NCBI GenBank assembly: GCA_022414725.1
Contig: CM039465.1
Span: 520,106 to 584,105, forward strand
From: Microglena sp. YARC
Lineage: Eukaryota > Chlorophyta > Chlorophyceae > Chlamydomonadales > Chlamydomonadaceae
Reading direction: 5' to 3'
DNA: 64,000 bases
Shown: piece after piece, positions 20,401 through 31,700 of the stretch
Numbering within the stretch: the first letter of the stretch is position 1
Layout: every line of letters begins with the position of its first letter
Translations under genes and position numbers: made by a program
Notes under the pieces: model-generated
Databases searched by the model: none
What the model was told of the DNA's origin: nothing
Seen by the model: the letters and a program-made list of their open reading frames with translations, nothing else

Positions 20401-23400
20401 GTGATGGTTAGTATGGTGATGATGATGTGATGATGGTTAAGTGATGTGTTGATGATGATGTGGTGATGGTTACGTTGGTTGATGATGATGTGATGATGGT
20501 TAAGTTGGTTGATGATGATGTGGTGATAGTGTAAGTTGGTGATGATGATGATGTGATAATGGTTAAGTTGGTTGATGATGATGTGGTGATGGTGGTTAAA
20601 GGTTGGTTGATGATGATGTGATGGTGGTTAAGTTGGTTGATGATGATGTGGTGGATAGTTAAGTTGGTTGATGATGATGTGATGGTGGTTAGTTGGTTGA
20701 TGATGATGTGGTGATGGTTGAAGTATTGGCGATGATGATGTGGTGATGGTTAAGTTTGGTTGATGATGATGTGATGATGGTTTAAGTTGGTTGATGATGA
20801 TGTGGTGATGGTTATGTTGGTTGATGATGATGTGATGATGGTTAAGTTGGTTGATGATGATGTGGTGATAGTGTAGTATGGTTGATGATGATGTGATGAT
20901 GGTTAAGTTGGTTGATGATGATGTGGTGATGGTTACGTTGGTTGATGATGATGTGATGGTGGTTAAGTTGGTTGATGATGATGTGGTGATGGTTTTATTG
21001 ATGATGATGTGGTGATGGTTAAGTTGGTTGATGATGATGTGATGATGGTTAAGTTGGTTGATGATGATGTGGTGATGTGAATGATGGTGATGATGAGTTG
21101 GTTGATGATGATGTGGTGATGGTTTACGTTGGTTGATGATGATGTGATGATGGTTAAGTTGGTTGATGATGAGTGGTGATAAGTGTAGTTGGTTGATGAT
21201 GATGTGCTGATGGTTAAGTTGGTGATGATGATGATGTGGTGATGGTTAACGTTGGTTGATGATGATGTGATGGTGGTTAAGTTGGTTGATGATGATGTGG
21301 TGATGGTTAAGTTGGTTGATGATGATGTGATGGTGGTTAATGATGATGATGTGATGATGGTTAAGTTGGTTGATGATGATGTGGTGATGGTTAAGTTGGT
21401 TGATGATGATGTGATGGTGGTTAAGTTGGTTGATGATGATGTGGTGATGGTTATGATGATGATGAGTGATGATGGTTAAGTTGTTTGATGATAAGTTGGT
21501 TGATGATGATGTGATGATGGTTAAGTTGGTTGATGATGATGTGGTGATGGTTACGTTGGTGGTGATGATGATGTGATGATGGTTAAGTTGGTTTGATGAT
21601 GATGTGGTGATAGTTAAGTATGGTGATGATGATGATGTGATGATGATGGTTAAGTTGGTTGATGATGATGTGGTGATGGTTAACGTTGGTTGATGATGAT
21701 GTGATGGTGGTTAAGTTGGTTGATGATGATGTGGTGATGGTTAAGTACGTTGGTGATGATGATGGATGATGGTTTGATGATGATGCTTAAGTTGGTTGAT
21801 GATGATGTTGATGGTTGTTGGTTGATGATGATGTGATGATGGTTAAGTTGGTTGATGATGATGTGGTGATGGTTACGTTGGTTGATGATGATGATGGTGA
21901 TGGTTAAGTTGGTTGATGATGATGTGGTGATGGTTAGTATGGTGATGATGATGTGGTGATGGTTAAGTTGGTTGATGATGATGATGTGGTTAAGTTGGTT
22001 GATGATGATGATGATGGTTAAGTTGGATGATGATGATGTGTGATGTTGTTTGGTTGATGATGATGTGATGATGGTTAAGTTGGTTGATGATGATGTGGTG
22101 ATGGTTACGTTGGTTGATGATGATGTGATGGATGGTTAAGTTGGTTGATGATGATGTGGTGATGTAGTATGGTTGATGATGATGTGGTGATGGTTAAGTT
22201 GGTTGATGATGATGTGATGGATGGTTAAGTTGGTGATGATGATGATGTGGTGATGGTTACGTTGGTTGATGATGATGTGATGGTGGTTAAGTTGGTTGAT
22301 GATGATGTGGTGATAGTTAAGTATGGTGATGATGATGATGTGATAATGGTTAAGTTGGTTGATGATGATGTGGTGATGGTTAAGTTGGTTGATGATGATG
22401 TGATGTGTGGTTAAGTTGGTTGATGATGATGTGGTGATGGTGGTTAAGTTGGTTGATGATGATGTGGTGATGGTTAAGTTGGTTGATGATGATGTGATGA
22501 TGTGGTGATGGTTAAGTTGGTTGATGATGATGTGGTGATGGTTAAGGATGATGATGTGATGGTTAATTGATGATGATGATGATGGTTAAGTTGGTTGATG
22601 ATGATGTGATGATGTGGTACGTGGTTGATGATGTGGTGATGAAGTTGTTGGTGATGATGATGGTTGATGGTTAAGTTGTGGTGGATGATGATGTGATGAT
22701 GGTTATGTTGATGTGGATGATGATGATGATGGTGATGATGGTTTGATGATGATTGTTGATGATGATGATGGTTTAAGTTGGTTGATGATGATGTGGTGAT
22801 GACGTGTTGGATGATGATGATTGATGGTTAAGTTGGTTGATGATGATGTGGTGATGGTGATTTGGTTGATGATGATGTGATTGATGGTTAAGTTGGTGAT
22901 GATGATGATGTGGTGATGGTTCGATGATGATGATGTTGATTGTGATGGTTTGTGGTGATGATGATGATGATGGTGAGTTAAGTTGGTTGATGATGATGTG
23001 GCTGATGGTTAAGTAATGATGATGATGTGGATGATGGTTAAGTTGGTTGATGATGATGTGTGATGGTTAAGTTGGTTGATGATGATGTGGTGATGGTTAA
23101 GTTGGTTGATGATGATCGTGATGATGGTTAAGTTGGTTGATGATGAGTGATGGTGTTAGTATGGTGATGATGATGTGATGATGGTTAAGTTGGTTGATGA
23201 TGATGTGGTGATGGTTACGTTGGTTGATGATGATGTGATGATGGTTAAGTTGGTTGATGATGATGTGGTGATGGTTAAGTATGATGATGATGTGATGATG
23301 TGTTTGTTAAGTTGGTTGATGATGATGTGATGGTTAATGGTTAAGTTGGTTGATGATGATGTGGTGAATGGTTACGTTGGTTGATGATGATGTGATGATG

Positions 23401-24778
23401 GTTAGTTGGTTGATGATGAGTGATGTGGTTGGTGATGATGATGTGATGATGGTTAAGTTGGTTGATGATGATGTGGTGATGGTTAACGTTGGTTGATGAT
23501 GATGTGATGGTGTTAAGTTGGTTGATGATGATGATGGTGATGATGAGTAGTTGATGATGATGTGGTGATGGTTAAGTTGGTTGATGATGATGTGATGATG
23601 GTTAAGTTGGTTGATGATGATGTGGTGATGGTTACGTTGGTTGATGATGATGTGATGATGGTTAAGTTGGTTGATGATGATGTGGTGATAGTGTGTGTAT
23701 GGGTGATGATGATGGTGATGATGTTGGTTGATGATGATGTGATGGTTAAGTTGATGATGATGTGGTGATGGTTAAGTGATGCGTTGGTTGATGATGTGAT
23801 GATGGTTAAGTATTGATGATGATGTGATGGTTAAGTTGGTTGATGATGATGATGTGATGATGGATGGTGGTTAAGTTGGTTGATGATGTGATGATGGTGA
23901 TGATATGTGGTGATGGTTAAGTTGGTTGATGATGATGTGATGGTGGTTAAGTTGGTTGATGATGATGTGGTGATAGATAAGTTGGTTGATGATGATGTGA
24001 TGGTGGTTAAGTTGGTTGATGATGATGTGGTGATGGTTAAGTTGGTTGATGATGATGTGATGGTGGTTAAGTTGGTTGATGATGATGTGGTGATGGTTAA
24101 GTATGGCGATGATGATGTGGTGATGGTTAAGTTGGTTGATGATGATGTGATGATGGTTAAGTTGGTTGATGATGATGTGGTGATGGTTAAGTTGGTTGAT
24201 GATGATGTGATGATGGTTAAGTTGGTTGATGATGATGTGGTGATAGTGTAGTATGGTGATGATGATGTGATGATGGTTAAGTTGGTTGATGATGATGTGG
24301 TGATGGTTACGTTGGTTGATGATGATGTGATGGTGGTTAAGTTGGTTGATGATGATGTGGTGATAGTTAAGTTGGTTGATGATGATGTGATGGTGGTTAA
24401 GTTGGTTGATGATGATGTGGTGATGGTTAAGTTGGTTGATGATGATGTGATGATGGTTAAGTTGGTTGATGATGATGTGGTGATGGTGCAGTATGGTGAT
24501 GATGATGTGATGATGGTTAAGTTGGTTGATGATGATGTGGTGATGGTTACGTTGGTTGATGATGATGTGATGATGGTTAAGTTGGTTGATGATGATGGGA
24601 TAATGGTTACGTTGGTTGATGATGATGTGCTGATGCTTAAGTTGGTTGATGATGATGTGATGATGGTTAAGTTGTTGATGATAATGTGCTGATGGTTAAG
24701 TTGGTTGATGATGATGTGATGATGGTTCAGTTGGTTGATGATAATGTGCTGATGGTTAAGTATGGTGATGGTTGTGAT
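17500..24778 (+). repeat. 30-bp tandem array, about 240 units (intron 8)
   Basis: The unit is GTTGATGATGATGTGGTGAT followed by GGTTAAGTTG, with variants (TACG, TATGG, GATAGTGTAG) arranged in higher-order blocks. Because 30 is a multiple of three, the plus strand shows long decapeptide frames (KLVDDDVVMV) and the minus strand long SSSTNLT frames. These are array shadows, not genes. The unit is about 26/30 identical to the MKWADDDVAMVK coding segment of exon 8. Edges (17550-20280, 23900-24770) are clean; 20290-23900 is full of single-base indels. Confidence 0.9.
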
Positions 24779-24793
24779 AGGATTCATCCAGAC

Positions 24794-24997
24794 CTGCTGG
24801 GCTTCAGTCCCCATTGGATCCTCCCACTCTCCCTTCCCTCCCCACTCCTCCCACACCCAAGCCACCGACGCCCCCTCCCCCGCAGCCTCCCCCACCCCCT
24901 CTGGCATAACATACTTTACCATCGCCACATCATCAGCAGCCCACTTCATCATCGCCATCATGCGCCCAGGGTACATGGCTCGACCGCTACCCTCCAC
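24794..24997 (-). CDS. BET-like gene exon 8: exon that seeded two arrays
   Basis: This is 68 codons, phase 0-0, between AGTTGCAG and donor GTCTGG: VEGSGRAMYPGRMMAMMKWA, then ADDVAMVKYVMPEGVGEAAG and WEDPMGTEAQQ. I do not recognise a domain; it is acidic and Trp/Met-containing. Its 3' 157 bp are the template of the 159-bp array at 25600-27700, where units end DPTWSRVQQ and carry an in-frame TAG. Its MKWADDDVAMVK stretch is homologous to the 30-mer array at 17500-24778, which runs on the opposite strand. A second copy of the exon's 5' end sits inverted at 17361-17455. Confidence 0.78.
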
Positions 24998-25124
24998 CTG
25001 CAACTACCCCCCTACCCACCCACCCACACCACCACCCCATCCCACTCTCATCCTCCCATACCCCGTCTCACTTGTAGCGCTCTTAAACTTCCCCATCATC
25101 CGCACCCATTGTCAAGTTCCATAC

Positions 25125-25156
25125 CTGCCTAATCCGAGCTCAGGTGCAGTTGCGGT
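25125..25156 (-). other. Possible 32-bp micro-exon or splice-edge relic
   Basis: It lies between TGGTTTCGCAG and GTATGG in otherwise unique sequence. The preceding about 150 bp (25157-25306) look like an ordinary short intron, from ACAG|GTATGAATAC to TTTCGCAG. Its 32-nt length does not fit the phase 0-0 junction of exons 7 and 8, so it is either unused or a relic copy. Confidence 0.3.
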
Positions 25157-25309
25157 CTGCGAAACCAAATTAATTTAACATAGTAGCCATTATCCAGTAT
25201 ACATGGTTCATGTGAACGGGAGGGTTCCTTCAATATCACGGCCTGAGTCAGCTCGTACTAATTCTCAATTGCAGAGTTATGATCGTGATAGGATGTATTC
25301 ATACCTGTA

Positions 25310-25600
25310 CCCTTCCCACCCACCCATCTGCCTACCCACCTCTCTGCAGTATTGACCCACTCAACATTCTTTTGGTAGCCCTACCCACCTGTCTCCTTCA
25401 CACACACCTACCCCTCACACACACACACACCTACACCTCCACACACACACACCTACCCCTCACACACACACACCTACCCCTTCCACACACACACACCTAC
25501 CCCTCAACACAACACACACCTACCCTCCACACACACACGACACCTACCCCTACACACACACCACCTACCCCGTCCACACACACACCGATCGCTTGATAGG
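25310..25600 (-). repeat. CA-rich microsatellite block in intron 7
   Basis: ACACACACCTACCCCT-type repeats at 25395-25590 are flanked on both sides by donor-like copies: GTATGAATACATCC near 25306 and GTATGAAAACATCC near 25610. Confidence 0.75.
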
Positions 25601-27669
25601 ATGTTTTCATACCTGCTAGACTCTAGATCCATGTTGGATCCTTACCACTCTCCCTTCCCTGCCCACCCTCCCGTACTCCCCACGCCACCAACGACCCCTC
25701 CCCCGCAGCATCCCATCCTCCGCCCCCTCCGCTCATGACATACTTAATCTACTCGGCCACATCATCATCAGCCCACTTCATACCTGCTGGACTCTAGACC
25801 ATGTTGGATCCTACCACTCTCCCTTCCCTGCCCACTCCTCCCACTCCCACGCCATCAACGCCCCTCCCCCGCAAGCTCTCCTCCGGCCCCTCCCGCTCAA
25901 CACATACTTTACCATCCACACATCATCATCAGCCCACTTCATACTCTGCTGGACTCTAGACCATGTTGGATCCTACCACTCTCCTTCCATGCCACACTCC
26001 TGCCCACTCCCACGCCATCAACGCCCCCCTCCCCCGCAGCCTCCTCCGCCCTCGCCGCTCAACATACTTTACCATCGCCACATCATCATCAGCCCACTTC
26101 ATACCTGCTGGACTCTAGACCATGTTGGATCCTACCACTCTCCCTTCCCTGCCCACTCCTCCCACTCCCACGCCATCAACGCCCCCTCCCCCGCAGCCTC
26201 CTCCGCCCCCTCCCGCTCAACATACTTTACCATCGCCACATCATCATCAGCCCACTTCATACCTGCTGGACTCTAGACCATGTTGATCCATACCCCTCCT
26301 TCCCTTTCGCTGCCCATCCTCTCCACACCCACGCCACCACTGCCGCCCTGCCCCGCAGCCTCCCTCCGCCGTCCCTCTCCGTCACATACTTTGCCATCGC
26401 CACATCATCATCAGCACTTCATACTGCTGGACTCTAAGACCATGTTGGGAATCCTACGCACTTCTCCCTTCCTGCCATCCTCCGCTCCTCGCGCCACTCC
26501 CACGCCCATCAACGGCCATCTCGTCCCGCAGATCGCGCACGCACATATTCGACACGTCACAATCAGCCACTTCATAGCTTGCACTCTAGACCATCCTACA
26601 CTTCTCCTTCCTTCCCCCCTGCCCACTCCATTCCCACTCCAGCCATCATGCCCCCTTCAGCTCCTCCTCCGCCATCAGGATCCGCTGACAACATACATTG
26701 ACCATGCCACATCAATCATGCAGCCCACTTCATACTGCCTGGACTCTAGACCATGTTGGATTCCTACCACTTCTCCTTCCCTGCCCACTCCTCCCACTCC
26801 CACGCCATCAATGCCCCACCCCGCAGCCTCCTCTCCCCCTCCCGCTCACATACTTTACCATCGCCACATCATCATCAGCCCACTTCATACCTGCTGGACT
26901 CTAGACCATGTTTGGATCCTACCACTCTCCCTTACCCTGCCCACTCTCCCACTCCACGCCCCCATCAATGCCCCCACCCCGCAGCCTCTCCGCCCCCCTC
27001 CTGCCGCTCAACATACTTTACGGCATCGCCACATCATCATCAGCCACTTCAATACCTGCTGGACTCTAGACCATGTTGGATCCTACCACTCTCCCTTCCC
27101 TGCCCACTCCTCCCACTCCCACGCCACCAACGACCCCTCCCCCGCAGCCTCCTCCGCCCCCTCCCGCTCAACATACTTGACCATCGCCACATCATCATCA
27201 GCCCACTTCATACCTGCTGGACTCTAGACCATGTTGGATCCTACCACTCTCTTCCTGCCCACCCTGCCCACTCCTCCACGCCACAACGACCCTCCCCGCA
27301 GCCTCCTCCCCCTCCCGCTCACATACTTGACCATCGCCACATATCATCAGCCCACTTCATACCTGCTGGACTCTAGACCATGTTGGATTCCTACCACTCT
27401 CCTTCCCTGCCACACTCCTCACTCACCCACGCCACAACGACCCCCTCCCGCAGCCTCCTCCGGCCCCTCCCGCTCAACATACTTTACCATCCACACATCA
27501 TCATCAGCCCACTTCATACCTGCTGGACTCTAGACCATGTTGGATCTACACTCTCCTTCATGCCACTCCTCCCACTCCACGCATCAACGCCCCCTCCCCC
27601 GCAGCCTCCTCCGACCCTCCCGCTCAACATACTTTACCATCGCCACATCATCATCAGCCCACTTCATAC
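25600..27669 (-). repeat. 159-bp array, about 13 copies of exon 8 3' end with splice site
   Basis: Each minus-strand unit reads ATGAAGTGGGCTGATGATGA ... GGTAGGATCCAACATGG ... GTCCAGCAG|GT, ending in a donor-like CAG|GTATGA. The unit equals 53 codons but is not continuously open, because TAG precedes GATCCA and the next unit starts out of frame. A 27-bp segment (DPTWSRVQQ) in each unit is bounded by AG and GT. The right-most unit forms the end of exon 7. Several middle units (26280-27020) carry many indels. Confidence 0.88.
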
Positions 27670-28779
27670 CTGCTGGACTCTAGACCAAGTTGGATCCACG
27701 CTCTCAGGCGAAGGCGAAGCCACCTCTGCTGTGCTCTTCCTCTTCCCCAAGTTCTTCGAAGATCCCCTCTTGCCCAAAGCCCCCCCCTCCTTGTCAGGGA
27801 GGGAGGGGTCATGCTCACCGACCTTGGGGCTTCTCCCGGCGGCCGCCGCTGCAGCAGCAGCTGCAGCCGCCTTACCTGGATTGGTCTTAGACCCCTTAGG
27901 TCTCCCAGGCCCAGGTCTGCCGGTTCCTCCGGCAGGCTTGTCCTTCTTGGTGGGGGGGGGCTTGGGAGTAGTAGTGGTAGTGGCTGCGGCTGCTGCGGTT
28001 TACAGGGGGGACTGTGGCGGGGTGGGTGGGGGAGGCTGTGGCAGTGGGAGTGGGGGTGGTGCTATAGGGACCACTGGTCTCTGCAACAGGGGTGGATGGC
28101 CGGCCCTCTGGAGCGGCAGAAGAAGCAGTGGCGGTAGGAGGCCTGCCCTCCCCGCCAGCAGCAGTGCCAGGAGTAGTGCCAGCAGTACCAGCGGTAGTGC
28201 CAGCAGGGGTGCCAGCGGTAGTGTGAGCTGTAGTGCCAGCAGTAGTGCCAGGAGTAGTGCCACCAGTACCAGCCGTAGTGTGAGCAGTAGTGCCAACAGC
28301 GGGGCCAGCAGTAAGTGCCGGCAAGCAGTGCGAGCAGTAGTGCAGGAGTAGCGCAGCAGCGGTAGTCCAGCAGCGGGGCCAGCAGTAGTGCCAGCTGTAG
28401 TGCCAGCAGCAGTGCGAGCAGTAGCGCCAGCAGCAGTAGTGCCAGCAGCGGGGCCAGCAGTAGTGCCAGCAGCAGTGCCAGCAGTTGTGCGGGCAATAGT
28501 GCCAGGAGTAGTGCCAGCTGTAGTGCCAGCAACAGTGCCAGGAGTAGTGCCAGGAGTAGTGCCAGCAGCAGTTCCAGCAGTTGTGCGGGCAGTAATGCCA
28601 GGAGTAGTGCCAGCTGTAGTGCAAGCAGCAGTGCGAGCAGTAGTGCCAGTGATTGTACCAGGAGTAGTGCGAGCAGCAGTGCCAGGATTAAGCGCGCGAC
28701 TGTAGTGCAGCTGTAGTGCAGGAGTAGTGCGAGCAGTAGTGCCAGCAGTTGCAGGTGTCTCTTCCTCCATGTGCTCGTC
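27670..28779 (-). CDS. BET-like gene exon 7: Thr/Ala/Gly repeats and AT-hook
   Basis: It starts DEHMEEETPATAGTT after TCTACTCTCAG and ends DPTWSRVQQ before GTATGA. The first two thirds are short AGTTxGTT-type repeats. The last third has KKDKPAGGTG and GRPGPGRPKGSKTNPG, a good AT-hook (PGRPKGSK), then an Ala run and basic KRGSSKNLGKRKS. Start and end are in the same frame, but frame 0 carries TAA at 28000-28002. A more plausible middle frame is open between about 28390 and 28005, implying two compensating indels, probably sequence errors in the repeat. The 3' end is itself a unit of the 159-bp array that follows. Confidence 0.78.
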
Positions 28780-31700
28780 CTGAGAGTAGACAGTTAAGGT
28801 ATTGTTTATGCTATTTTGGGCAAATTTTGTTTTTTTTCAGGTTATTCCAGGCTATTGTAGGCTATTTCAGGCTATTTCAGGTTATTCCAGGCTATTGTAG
28901 GCTATTTCAGGCTATTTCAGGTTATTCTAGGCTATTGTAGGCTTCAGCTATTTCAGGTTATTCCAGGCTATTGTAGGCTATTCAGGTCAGGTTATTTATT
29001 GTAGGCTATTTCAGGCTTTTCAGGTTATTCCAGGCTATTGTACTATTTAGGCTATTTCAGGCTATTTCAGGTTATTCCTATTGTAGGCTATTGTAGGCTA
29101 TTTCAGGCTATTCAGGTTATTCCAGGCTATTGTAGGCTATTTTCAGGCTATTTCAGGTTATTCCAGGCTATTGTAGGCTATTGTAGGCTATTTTCAGGCT
29201 ATTTAGGGTTATTCCAGGCTATTGTAGGCTATTTCAGGCTATTTCAGGTTATTCCTATTGTAGGCTATTTTCAGGTAGGCTATTGTAGGCTATTTCAGGC
29301 TATTCCAGCTATTGTAGGCTATTGTAGGCTATTTCAGGCTATTTTCAGGTTATTCCAGGCTATTGTAGGCTATTGTAGGCTATTTCAGGCTATTTCTATG
29401 TTAGGCTATTTCAGGTTATTCCAGGCTATTGTAGGGCTATTTCAGGCTATTTCAGGTTATTCCAGGTTATGTAGGCTATTGTCAGGCATTTCATTTCAGG
29501 CTATTTCAAGGTTATTCCAGGCTATTGCAGGCTATTGTAGGCTATTTCAGGCTATTTCAGGCTATTCCAGGCTATTGTAGGCTATTTCAGGCTATTTCAG
29601 GTTATTCCAGGCTATTGTAGGCTATTTCAGGCTATTTCAGGTTATTCCAGGCTATTGTAGGCCATTGTAGGCTATTTCAGGCTATTTCGGTTATTCCAGG
29701 CTATTTCAGGCTATTGTAGGCTATTTCAGGCTATTTCAGGCTATTTCAGGTTATTCCAGGCTATGGTAGGCTATATCAGGCTATTTCAGGTTATTCCAGG
29801 CTATTGTAGGCTATTTCAGGCTATTTCAGGTTATTCCAGGCTATTGTAGGCTATTTCAGGCTATTTCAGGTTATTCCAGGCTATTGTAGGCTATTTCAGG
29901 CTATTTCAGGTTATTGCAAGGCTATTTCAGGCTATTTCAGGTTGGCATTGTAAGCTATTTCTAAGTTATTCCAGGCTATTGTAGGCTATTTTGCTATTTC
30001 AGGCTATTTCAGGTTATTCCAGGCTATTGTAGGCTATTTCAGGCTATTTCAGGTTATTCCAGGCTATTGTAGGCTGTTTTAGGCTATTTCAGGCTATTTC
30101 AAGTTATTCCAGGCTATTGTAGGCTATTGTAGGCTATTTCAGGCTATTTCAGGCTATTTTAGGCAATTTCAGGTTATTCCAGGCTATGTTAGGCTATATC
30201 AGGCTATTTCAGGTTATTCCAGGCTATTGTAGGCTATTTCAGGCTATTTCAGGTTATTCCAGGCTATTGTAGGCTATTTCAGGCTATTTCAGGCTATTCC
30301 AGGCTATTGTAGGCTATTTCAGGCTATTTCAGGCTATTTCAGGTTATTTCAGGCTATTGTAAGCTATTTCTGGTTATTTCAGGTTATTCCAGGCTATTGT
30401 AGGCTATTTCAGGCTATTTCAGGCTATTTCAGGTTATTCCAGGCTATTCCAGGCTATTTCAGGCTATTTCAGGCTATTGTAGGCTATATCAGGCTATTCC
30501 AGGCTATTGTAGACTATTGTAGGCTATTTCAGGCTATTGTAGGCAATTTTAGGCTATTGTAGGCTATTTCAGGCTATTGTAGGCTATTGTAGGCTATTTC
30601 AGGCTATTTCAGGTTATTCCAGGCTATTGTAGGCTATTTCAGGCTATTTCAGGTTATTCCAAGCTATTGTAGGCTATTTCAGGCTATTTCAGGCTATTGT
30701 AGGCTATAGTAGGCTATTTCAGGCTATTCCAGGCTTTTGTAGGCTATTTCAGGTTATTCCATGCTATTGTAGGCTATTTCAGGCTATTTCAGGTTATTCC
30801 AGGCTATTGTAGGCTATTTCAGGCTATTTCAGGTTATTCCAAGCTATTTCAGGCTATTTCAGGCTATTCTAGGCTATTGTAGGCTATTTCAGGCTATTTC
30901 AGGTTATACCAGGCTATTGTAGGCTATTTCAGGCTATTTCAGGTTATTTCAGGCTATTTCAGAGGATATTTAGGCTATTTCAGGTTTATTCCAGGCTATT
31001 GTAGGCTATTTCAGGCTATTTCAGGCTATTCCAGGCTATTGTAGACTATTTCAGGCTATTTCAGGTTATTCCAGGCTATTGTAGGCTATTTCAGGCTATT
31101 TCAGGCTATTTCAGGTTATTCCAGGCTATTTCAGGCTATTTCAGGCTATTTCAGGCAATTTCAGGTTATTCCAGGCTATGGTAGGCTATATCAGGCTATT
31201 TCAGGTTATTCCAGGCTATTGCAGGCTATTTCAGGCTTATTTCAGGGCTATTGTATTTCAGGCTATTTAGGCTATTGTCAGGCTATTTCAGGCTTTATTC
31301 CAGGCTATTTAGGCTATCATTATTTATTTCAGGGTCTATTGTAGGCTATTTCAGGCTATTTCAGGCTATTGGGCTATTTCAGGCTATTCTATTTCAGGCT
31401 ATTGTAGGCTATTTCAGGCTATTTCAGGTTATTCCAGGCTATTCCAGGCTATTGTAGGCTATTTCAGGCTATTTCAGGTTATTTCAGGCTATTGTCTATT
31501 TCAGGCTATTTCAGGCTATTCCAGGCTATTGTAGGCTATCAGGCTATTTCAGGCTATTTCAGGCTATTGCTATTGTAGGCTATTTCCAGGCTATTTAGGC
31601 TATTTTAGGCTATTTCAGGCTATTTCCAGGCTATTGTAGGCTATTTCAGGCTATTTCAGGTTATTTCAGGCCAGGCTATTTCAGGCTATTCCAGGTGCTA

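Noticed and set aside
17500..24778. Long repeat proteins (MVKLVDDDVV on +, SSSTNLTITT on -)
   Set aside because: The 30-bp unit is a multiple of three, so frames stay open automatically. Frames break wherever the unit varies, and the array lies in an intron.
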